Assembly: GCA_002321895.1 (NCBI GenBank)
Contig: DCMZ01000016.1
Span: 31,942-95,941 of the forward strand
Length of the DNA: 64,000 nucleotides
Source of the DNA: Bdellovibrionaceae bacterium UBA1609
GTDB lineage: Bacteria > Bdellovibrionota > Bdellovibrionia > Bdellovibrionales > UBA1609
Direction: 5' to 3'
Positions 25,968-32,103 of this stretch are shown here, in pieces (within the stretch, counting starts at the first letter, position 1; each line of letters opens with the position of its first letter). The translations under genes were made by a program, and so were the position numbers. Below the pieces are notes generated by a model. The model saw only the letters and a list, made by a program, of their open reading frames with translations, did not search any database and had not been told where the DNA came from.

Positions 25968-26804
25968 ATGGAGTCTCGTTTAACCAAAAATATCGCAAGA
26001 TTAGTGGTATCCGGCCTGGTTATTGGCGGGTATTACGCGGTTTCGGTGCTTTTTTTGTGCGAAGCTGAACTGGATCATGTTTGTACGGACGCGGCTTCAA
26101 ACTCCTCTTTGGTCGCGTTTATTATTACTTTGGTCGTGGCTTTTTCATTTCGATCTACAAAGCAGTTTTTTATTACTTCCGTGACAATGGTTTTGTTGGT
26201 TGCACCTTTTACCCATTGTGCGACTTACTATCTGGAAGAATCTGAATATGCAGAGGTGAGCCGGAACTTTACATTTAAAATCATGAATAACCTTTACCGA
26301 CGTTTGGACGAATACAATAGAGTGTGTGGTTTTTATCCATCCGCTGAAGAAGGTCTTGAGGTTTTAGGCAAAGGTTCTAAAGCCTGTCCCGGTTGGAAGC
26401 CTCGGTCAAATATAATGCAAAATTTGACAGATGCTTTTGGAGAACCGCTGATTTATGAGCCCAATGGTTCTCCCGCAAATCAGTTCATATTGCGATCCTT
26501 AGGAGCTGATAGGGCCGTAGGCGGGCAAGGAGATAATGAGGACATAGAGATGTTCTCAGCTGTTCCTGGAGATGACGGGGAAGAGAAGGCACCCGAAATA
26601 GAAGATACTGAACTTGATGCCAATGAAGATTTGGCTAGCGACGCCGAGTCTGACTTAGATCAAGAGGCTGACCCATTGAGTCCTGATGGAGAGCCTGTAG
26701 AAGAATCTGTAGAGGAAGAAGGTCTTGAAGAAGATGTTCTTGAAGAAGATGTTCCCTCTGAAGAATATATTTCGGACGATTTGGTAGAAGAAGAATCCAA
26801 CTAA
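25968..26804 (+). CDS. three-helix membrane protein with a GspG (T2SS pseudopilin)-like C-domain and acidic tail
   Basis: 278 residues. Three hydrophobic helices (about 10-31, 47-62 and 67-86) replace the usual pilin N-terminal helix and prepilin site. Residues about 105-190 read like the soluble domain of GspG: LDEYNRVCGFYPSAEEGLEV, then CPGWKPRS, DAFGEPLIYEPNG and ILRSLGADRAVGGQGDNEDI. The last is the calcium-binding loop of GspG (SLGADG..GG.g.xxDI). The final 85 residues are very acidic, with EEE/LEED repeats. The GspG likeness is my reading; the arrangement is unusual. It is a single gene, convergent and overlapping rsmE by four bases. Confidence 0.65.
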   Translation: MESRLTKNIARLVVSGLVIGGYYAVSVLFLCEAELDHVCTDAASNSSLVAFIITLVVAFSFRSTKQFFITSVTMVLLVAPFTHCATYYLEESEYAEVSRNFTFKIMNNLYRRLDEYNRVCGFYPSAEEGLEVLGKGSKACPGWKPRSNIMQNLTDAFGEPLIYEPNGSPANQFILRSLGADRAVGGQGDNEDIEMFSAVPGDDGEEKAPEIEDTELDANEDLASDAESDLDQEADPLSPDGEPVEESVEEEGLEEDVLEEDVPSEEYISDDLVEEESN

Positions 26805-27517
26805 AAATCAATGTGTCTTGATGCTATGGCAGCAAGTGTGTCTTCTGTTCGTAATGTCCGGGCACTCAAGGAAACGGGATGAGCTCCTTGCTCAACAAAT
26901 TTATCAATTTCAAACTCTATAAATCCACCTTCAGGACCAATGATTACTGAGGCTGGGGACTCTATTGAGTTTGGAAAAGGGGACTGAGCATAGGGGTGAG
27001 CTAAGTAAGCCGGACTATCCTCTAGAAGGAATTTAAAGTGATCTTCTACGAAGGGCTTGAATCGGTCGTACCAGAAAACCTCAGGCATGAGAGTGTCTCG
27101 ACTCTGCTGCAGTCCATCGACCAATGGGGTTTTCCAATGACCTTCCTGGACAAAGCGACTCAGCCAATAGGACTTTTCCACTTTATAAGCATTAAACACA
27201 TGAATTTGCTTATAGCCGAGCATGGCAGCAGACCTGAATATACGCTTCATCATCTTAGGTCTCTGCAATGCGATAAACAGCTTTATTGGAAGGGGTTTTA
27301 CACTGCTGGGTGATGGTTGAATGGCATCAAGATAGATAGCATTGGAATTTATTTGAGTGATCTTTGCCCACCCACTAGGGCCATCTAATAACCCCACTTC
27401 CAACAGATCCCCGGGTTGTTTTCTAAGGATGTGTTGAACATGGTTGATCGTTGTAGGGTCTTCAATAGCCAGTGGCTTTTCTTGCTGGAGGTCGGGTTTC
27501 AACAATATCAAATTCAT
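26801..27517 (-). CDS. rsmE: 16S rRNA (uracil1498-N3)-methyltransferase RsmE
   Basis: 238 residues from the ATG at 27517, family length; a longer frame into pyrE is rejected. An N-terminal PUA-like part (TTINHVQHILRKQPGDLLEV) precedes a SPOUT knot domain with ALQRPKMMKRIFRSAAMLG, VIIGPEGGFIEFEID and SLSARTLRTEDT, all RsmE signatures. It methylates U1498 of 16S rRNA. One base separates its start from the pyrE stop, so pyrE and rsmE are cotranscribed. Confidence 0.88.
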   Translation of the reverse strand: MNLILLKPDLQQEKPLAIEDPTTINHVQHILRKQPGDLLEVGLLDGPSGWAKITQINSNAIYLDAIQPSPSSVKPLPIKLFIALQRPKMMKRIFRSAAMLGYKQIHVFNAYKVEKSYWLSRFVQEGHWKTPLVDGLQQSRDTLMPEVFWYDRFKPFVEDHFKFLLEDSPAYLAHPYAQSPFPNSIESPASVIIGPEGGFIEFEIDKFVEQGAHPVSLSARTLRTEDTLAAIASRHIDF

Positions 27518-27518
27518 T

Positions 27519-28046
27519 TCACTGAACAGAGTTTTTAAGCTCCTCCATAGTAAATAAAGGAGTGACTTGGAGTCCAATCTCATTGAGAGACTGGGGCTCT
27601 CCTGTGCCTCGATAGATTGCGCATAAAACGTTTTCTACTGTTGCGCCGAACTGTCTAAGTTGATTTGTGCTTTCGATCACTTGGCCGCCGGTAGTAATGA
27701 CATCCTCTACAACCAAAACTTTTTTACCCTCTATGGAAGTACCTTCGGCCAATTGGCAGGTTCCGTATGTCTTAGCTTCTTTTCTAACAAAAGCGGCTGG
27801 TATTCCTGTTTCCAATGACAAGGCGGTAGCAATAGGGATGCCTCCCATTTCAAGTCCAGCCAATACTTCAGTGCCTTCGGGTATAAGGTCTTTCATGTGC
27901 TCAACCATTGGTTTCAAAATTTCTGGAAGCGCCTCGAACCTATATTTGTCAAAGTACTCATTAGATACGGTTCCACTTCTGAGCTTAAAAGATCCAGTAA
28001 GGTGAGAAGCTTCAAACATTTTTTTACATAGGTCGATTCGGTTCAT
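27519..28046 (-). CDS. pyrE: orotate phosphoribosyltransferase
   Basis: 175 residues with the PRPP-binding motif VLVVEDVITTGGQ (about 112-124), an AGLEMGGIPIATALS substrate loop and the FVRKEAKTYGT flexible loop with catalytic lysines. PyrE turns orotate plus PRPP into OMP in pyrimidine synthesis. The ATG at 28046 follows a G-rich SD (GGGGGC); a TTG six codons upstream is less likely. It is first in a two-gene operon with rsmE. Confidence 0.92.
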   Translation of the reverse strand: MNRIDLCKKMFEASHLTGSFKLRSGTVSNEYFDKYRFEALPEILKPMVEHMKDLIPEGTEVLAGLEMGGIPIATALSLETGIPAAFVRKEAKTYGTCQLAEGTSIEGKKVLVVEDVITTGGQVIESTNQLRQFGATVENVLCAIYRGTGEPQSLNEIGLQVTPLFTMEELKNSVQ

Positions 28047-28215
28047 TTTGCCCCCAAAGGTCAATGTGCCCTAGTTAAAGCAGCCATCTAGGCACCAGTC
28101 AATGTTCATAAAGTTTGTATTACCATACATATGTAACAGGTTTGATTTGGCTAGATTTTTGCTACTTATTTAAGTTGGAACGAACAACAGTCCTCTGCCA
28201 CGGACAGGGGGAGCG

Positions 28216-28305
28216 ATGAATACTAAAAAAGTATATGTAATATTATTGAGTCTCACATTTTTTATGCTTGTAGTTACAGCAGCGGTAATACGTTTGCATG
28301 TTTAG
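28216..28305 (+). CDS. 29-residue single-pass membrane micro-protein (candidate)
   Basis: ATG at 28216 with an excellent SD (GGGGGAG at 28207-28213). The frame encodes MNTKKVYVILLSLTFFMLVV followed by TAAVIRLHV and a TAG stop: a basic start, one strong hydrophobic helix and a short basic end. The SD is part of a hairpin, CCTCTG (28192-28197) with CAGGGG (28205-28210), which could control translation. It ends on the cutA stop with a 4-base convergent overlap. Size and helix fit small membrane regulators or a toxin-like peptide, but there is no homology evidence. Confidence 0.45.
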   Translation: MNTKKVYVILLSLTFFMLVVTAAVIRLHV

Positions 28306-28619
28306 CGGGTTTGCTCACTGACCCACTGAGCAAACTCATTGTGGGCAGAATCTAACACCCATGCAACCACACAGGGGCACTCGTATTCATGATCTTCGAC
28401 GATCATTTTTTTAACAGATTCTACATTTGTAGTGACAGTTTTGATTAGCATCACCACTTCGGCGGATTTCTCTATCTGGCCTTGCCATTCATAAAGCGAG
28501 GTCATGGAAGGGAGAATATTTGCACAGGCAATCTGTTTCTTCTCCAGTAATTTGCTGGCCATATTTTCTGCAGTTTGAGTGTTGGGCCATGTACTGTAAA
28601 TGAGGGAGAGTTCATTCAT
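28302..28619 (-). CDS. cutA: divalent cation tolerance protein CutA
   Basis: 105 residues with CutA1 signatures: LIYSTWPNTQTAENMASKLL, IACANILPSMTSLYEWQGQI, EVVMLIKT, and EDHEYECPCVVAW. CutA forms very stable trimers and has been linked to copper/divalent metal tolerance. The start overlaps the stop of the upstream CNNM-type membrane protein gene by four bases, so the pair is translationally coupled; this supports a role in metal handling. Confidence 0.9.
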   Translation of the reverse strand: MNELSLIYSTWPNTQTAENMASKLLEKKQIACANILPSMTSLYEWQGQIEKSAEVVMLIKTVTTNVESVKKMIVEDHEYECPCVVAWVLDSAHNEFAQWVSEQTR

Positions 28620-29668
28620 TTGAGCTCAGGTGTCATCGGTCCAAGTTGTTTTTTTTTTAACTTCCATTGTTCCATAGCATGTTCTCGCATATCGACCACA
28701 TTATCGGACTCATCGACAATTTCCACACCGAGAAGAGTCTCGATAGCGTCTTCCAAGGTAACCAGTCCCACAGGTACACCATATGAATCTACAGCCAAAA
28801 ATAGATGCTCTTTTCTTTTGATGAACTGATCTAATGCGGCCGCAACGGAAATATCTTCCGGTACCTTATGGATAGGGACTATGAATTTCTCAATGGGTAA
28901 GTCATCCAAATCCTGAGAGGCGGCTTCCATTAATTTATATTTATAGATAAGGCCCACCACGTGATCAAAGTTTCCTTCGAACACAGGAATTCTAGAAAAA
29001 TGGATGGATTTATTTTTCCTCAATACACCTTGCACTGATTGTTTGGAATCTAGGGCCATCACCACAGATCTAGGAGTCATGATGTCTTTAACTAGAATTT
29101 CTTCGAGCTTTAAAACGTTACGAATCACAGCGCTTTCTTTAGGGCGGATAGCACCATGGGATTCACTCATTTCGGCTGAGACAAGAATCTCTTCTCGAGT
29201 GATGACGTGCTTGCGTTGAATGCCGAGTTTTTTATTTACCCACTCCGTCAACACAACCACTGGATAGGTGATAACAATCATAAATCGAATTAGGTATACA
29301 GCGGCGGGGGCAATGGCCTTCCATCGCGTCGCACCCAATGTTTTAGGTAAAATTTCCCCAAGGGCTAATACGGCCACGGTTAAAATGGCACTGGCGCCGG
29401 CCATCCAAGCGCTTCCAAACAAATTGAAAGTTTGAGCTCCAACCCCTGCAGCACCAATCATGTTTGCAGATGTATTTATAGTTAAAATAGCAGTTAGAGG
29501 CTGGTCAATCTTCTCTGTATATTGAGCAAGGAGCTTTGCACTTCTCCGTTTTTCTTTACGCTTAATTTCTATAAACGTAGGTGTGACCGAAAGAATGCTC
29601 GACTCTAATAAAGAGCAAGTGAACGAAATCAAAATAGTGAGAAGGAAATAAAATACGAGTAAGCCCAT
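28616..29668 (-). CDS. CNNM/HlyC-CorC family membrane protein with CBS pair
   Basis: 350 residues. The N-terminal DUF21/CNNM transmembrane domain (about 1-150) has ALGEILPKTLGA, the signature 'E-hP-K' motif. Two CBS domains follow (about 195-315; VKDIMTPRSVVMALD and FIVPIHKVPEDISVAAALDQ). The usual C-terminal CorC_HlyC domain is missing; only a short charged tail follows. Family members move or regulate Mg2+ or other cations across the inner membrane. It is the first gene of an operon with cutA. Confidence 0.85.
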   Translation of the reverse strand: MGLLVFYFLLTILISFTCSLLESSILSVTPTFIEIKRKEKRRSAKLLAQYTEKIDQPLTAILTINTSANMIGAAGVGAQTFNLFGSAWMAGASAILTVAVLALGEILPKTLGATRWKAIAPAAVYLIRFMIVITYPVVVLTEWVNKKLGIQRKHVITREEILVSAEMSESHGAIRPKESAVIRNVLKLEEILVKDIMTPRSVVMALDSKQSVQGVLRKNKSIHFSRIPVFEGNFDHVVGLIYKYKLMEAASQDLDDLPIEKFIVPIHKVPEDISVAAALDQFIKRKEHLFLAVDSYGVPVGLVTLEDAIETLLGVEIVDESDNVVDMREHAMEQWKLKKKQLGPMTPELK

Positions 29669-30021
29669 AGGGTTTACAACCTCTCGCTAGAATGAAAAAT
29701 GTAGTTGAATAGAAAATGGTATTTGTTTTTGAATGCGGCGTTTATTCGCCTACTGGGATCGTCCATATTGTTGGATGCAGTCCTTTCTGAAACTCTGTCT
29801 CTATTTTACTAGATGTTGAGGTCATTCTGAAAGGAAAATCGGTAGAAATTGTAGGATCTCCTATCTCAAAGTCAATGTAGCTGATTTGACGAAAAATAAG
29901 AGGGGGTTGGTAGCTAAGTCGTTGAAATGACTGGGAGGGTGGGAATGGTAAATGAATTCATGGACTTAACGTTGAAATGGGGGGTGTCCATCTGGTATAC
30001 GACCTAAGCCCTAGGAGATGG
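29669..30021. other. intergenic region between CNNM gene and dCMP deaminase gene
   Basis: About 350 bases holding divergent promoters. No good promoter pair was found. On the minus strand 29742-29957 is a stop-free stretch of 71 codons with no usable ATG, GTG or TTG near its 5' end and almost no Ala or Val. It is either chance or a decayed remnant, and I do not call a gene. On the plus strand an ATG at 29977 in frame with the deaminase lacks an SD. Confidence 0.4.
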
Positions 30022-30570
30022 ATGATCGTGGAAATTGATAAATGTAAGGTGAATTATATTAAGCCAGCCAGTGCTGTGAGTTGGGATGAATACTTTATGT
30101 TGCAGGCCATGCTGGCGAGTTTTAAGTCCAAAGATCCGGCCACAAAAGTGGGGGCCGTATTTGTGGATGGCTCCAACCACCAGATCACTATGGGTTACAA
30201 TGGTTTTGTGGCGGGAGTGGATGAAACCCAACTGCCTTGGGGTAAGGATAATGAAGCTCCTTATGAGCATCAGAAGTATGCGTACGTGGTTCACGCTGAG
30301 GCCAATGCCATTCTTCATTCGCCACGAGAACTCAAAGATGCCCGTGTTTACGTGACACTTTTTCCCTGTGAAGAATGCGCGAAACTACTGGCGTCGGTTA
30401 AGGTCAAAGAAGTGATCTATCTCTCTGACAAGCATTGCACTAAAGAGGGAAACAAGATCGCTAAAAAGATTTTTAATCTGAGTGGTATTAGTTATCGCCA
30501 AATGAATATGAAGCCGGGGTTATTAGATGACCTTGAGGCCCATCTCGCCAAGCAGCTCGCCGACCTCTGA
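30022..30570 (+). CDS. dCMP deaminase-family protein (ComEB-like)
   Basis: 182 residues from the ATG at 30022 (SD AGGAG at 30013-30017); an ATG 15 codons upstream has no SD. The zinc cytidine-deaminase fold is clear: HAEANAI with the zinc His and catalytic Glu, and PCEECAKLL with two zinc cysteines. The WDEYFMLQAMLASFKSKDP and VGAVFVDGSNHQITMGYNG segments are those of deoxycytidylate deaminases, which make dUMP for dTTP synthesis. The next gene's frame runs through the end of this one, but its likely start lies beyond the stop. Confidence 0.85.
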   Translation: MIVEIDKCKVNYIKPASAVSWDEYFMLQAMLASFKSKDPATKVGAVFVDGSNHQITMGYNGFVAGVDETQLPWGKDNEAPYEHQKYAYVVHAEANAILHSPRELKDARVYVTLFPCEECAKLLASVKVKEVIYLSDKHCTKEGNKIAKKIFNLSGISYRQMNMKPGLLDDLEAHLAKQLADL

Positions 30571-30706
30571 GGTGCACATTTGGGTCGCCAATTTGCGCTG
30601 GTTGTCCAACTTTTTTATCCAGGCTTCTCGTAAATTCAAGGAGTTACAGTGGTATCGTACTTGCTTTTCATATGAGTGGATGATTGCGACCATATTTGGG
30701 CCTTTT

Positions 30707-31363
30707 ATGAGAGGCATTTTTTTTAAAGTTCTGTTGAGTACAATAGCTGTGTACTCCATTCAAACTGGTTTGGTGGAAGCCAATTCCTGCAGGCACTTGT
30801 TTGTTCGGCCACAGATTGCGTTTCAGACGGACCGGCTATTACTTAGGTTGCTGGATAAAAATGAGATAGGCTTGCTTGACAGTTTGATCGAAAGTCCTGG
30901 TTTTGAACTGCTGTCTGTAACCGGAAGTATGTCATTAAAAGATAAGCTATTGTTTAAATACTCTATGATTAGTAGTGGTAAAAATAAGGGAGCTAGCTCT
31001 TGGGATTCGCTAAAAGCCGGTATTAATCAAGGATTTGGGGTTTTTGAAAAAGACACTGGGAAATTTGTTGGTGTCTTGAGGTATCGTTACAACAAGTTGG
31101 AAGATCGAATCTCGATGGGTCGAATGATTATGCATGAGAACAGAAGACGAGGTTTTGCTGGCGAATTGGATATGCCCGCGATGAACTTCTTGTATGGTGC
31201 TTACGGTAAGAATAAATTTTCTGTTTATGTTCTTGATAACAATGTGGCTTCAAAAAGTAGGGTTGAAAAAAAATCTCCATTTAAATTTGTAGAAACTTAT
31301 ATGGTGGGCGAGCAGGAAGTTCTGCTGAATCGATACGACTACACGCTTAAGGTGGGGGAATGA
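30707..31363 (+). CDS. exported GNAT-like protein, copy 1
   Basis: About 218 residues. From the ATG at 30707 the N-terminus is a Sec signal peptide (RGIFFKVLLSTIAVYSIQ, cleavage near VEA-NS); an ATG at 30680 would lengthen it by nine. The mature part reads like a RimJ/RimL-type GNAT: FQTDRLLLRLLDKNE at the start, GFGVFEKDTGKFVGVLRYR strands, MGRMIMHENRRRGFAGEL at the acetyl-CoA loop position, and VYVLDNNVASKSRVEKKSPF at the end. Acetyl-CoA is not expected outside the cytoplasm, so another function is likely. It overlaps its paralog by four bases (ATGA). The start is uncertain. Confidence 0.6.
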   Translation: MRGIFFKVLLSTIAVYSIQTGLVEANSCRHLFVRPQIAFQTDRLLLRLLDKNEIGLLDSLIESPGFELLSVTGSMSLKDKLLFKYSMISSGKNKGASSWDSLKAGINQGFGVFEKDTGKFVGVLRYRYNKLEDRISMGRMIMHENRRRGFAGELDMPAMNFLYGAYGKNKFSVYVLDNNVASKSRVEKKSPFKFVETYMVGEQEVLLNRYDYTLKVGE

Positions 31364-32019
31364 TTCTGAACTTTTTTAAAACAAAGTGTATTTCTATTCT
31401 GTTTATATCTTTTTCCTCAATGAGTTTTAGTTCGTCTTCTGTTCTGGCGGACTCCTGTCGACATGTTTTTGTGCGACCTGCAATTGTATTTGAGACACCA
31501 TCATTAATTCTTCGTCAATTAAATCAATCGGAAGCTCATCTGGTGGAATCATTGAAGGATCAACCAGGATTCGCACTCTTTTCTTCAATTCGAAGTTCAT
31601 CGCGAAATGATCAAGAACGATTTGTTAGCGCCTTCACAATGACATCAACTATAGGATCTGCTGGTGGGATAAACACATTCAAAAGTGGTGTTCCATTGGG
31701 ACTGGGGGTATTTGATAAAGCCACTGGGGAGTTTGCTGGAGTCTTTAGACTTCGTCTTATTGTTGAAGAGGAAAGAGTTTCACTTTCAAGAATGATTGTC
31801 CCAAAGTTTCGAAATCGAGGATTCGCCAGTGAGTTAGATGCTCCAGCGATGAACTTTGTTCGTAGTACTTTTGGGATAACTAAGTTCAGCCGATATGCAC
31901 TTGTTGAGAATGTTCCTTCCAATCGGAATATCCAGGAGAAGTCACCCTTTGAGTTTGTTGAAACTCTTGGCGAGGGTCTCGGTGACGCCGTAAACCGGTA
32001 CGATTACGACTTGCCATAA
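31360..32019 (+). CDS. exported GNAT-like protein, copy 2
   Basis: 219 residues and a paralog of the gene before. The signal peptide (ILNFFKTKCISILFISFSS, cleavage near VLA-DS) is followed by DSCRHVFVRPAIVF, almost the same as SCRHLFVRPQIAF in copy 1. The GNAT-like order follows: TPSLILRQLNQSEA, LGVFDKATGEFAGVFRLR, SRMIVPKFRNRGFASELDAP, and NVPSNRNIQEKSPFEFVETL. It is coupled to copy 1 by ATGA. The shared N-terminal Cys-Arg-His in the mature protein is a family mark. No function is known; a tandem duplication is clear. Confidence 0.65.
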   Translation: MILNFFKTKCISILFISFSSMSFSSSSVLADSCRHVFVRPAIVFETPSLILRQLNQSEAHLVESLKDQPGFALFSSIRSSSRNDQERFVSAFTMTSTIGSAGGINTFKSGVPLGLGVFDKATGEFAGVFRLRLIVEEERVSLSRMIVPKFRNRGFASELDAPAMNFVRSTFGITKFSRYALVENVPSNRNIQEKSPFEFVETLGEGLGDAVNRYDYDLP

Positions 32020-32047
32020 AAAAACCCGAGCACAATAGGCTCGGGTT
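32018..32047 (-). terminator. Rho-independent terminator of fusA
   Basis: On the minus strand AACCCGAG (32047-32040) pairs perfectly with CTCGGGTT (32030-32023), loop of 9, followed by seven T (32024-32018). On the plus strand the same hairpin has no T-run. Confidence 0.75.
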
Positions 32048-32071
32048 AAATCTACATAAAATGACTCGGTA

Positions 32072-32103
32072 CGGCTCCAAAAGGTGCCTGGCACCTTTTT
32101 TTT
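32072..32103 (+). repeat. dispersed palindromic element, copy A (also a plus-strand terminator)
   Basis: CGGCTCC at 32072-32078, then AAAAGGTGCC (32079-32088), T, GGCACCTTTT, and further T to 32103. The near-perfect palindrome with T-run is an intrinsic terminator for the exported GNAT operon on the plus strand. The last bases lie in the fusA stop codon. The same 29-base unit recurs at 58535, with only the central base changed (T to A). Confidence 0.75.
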
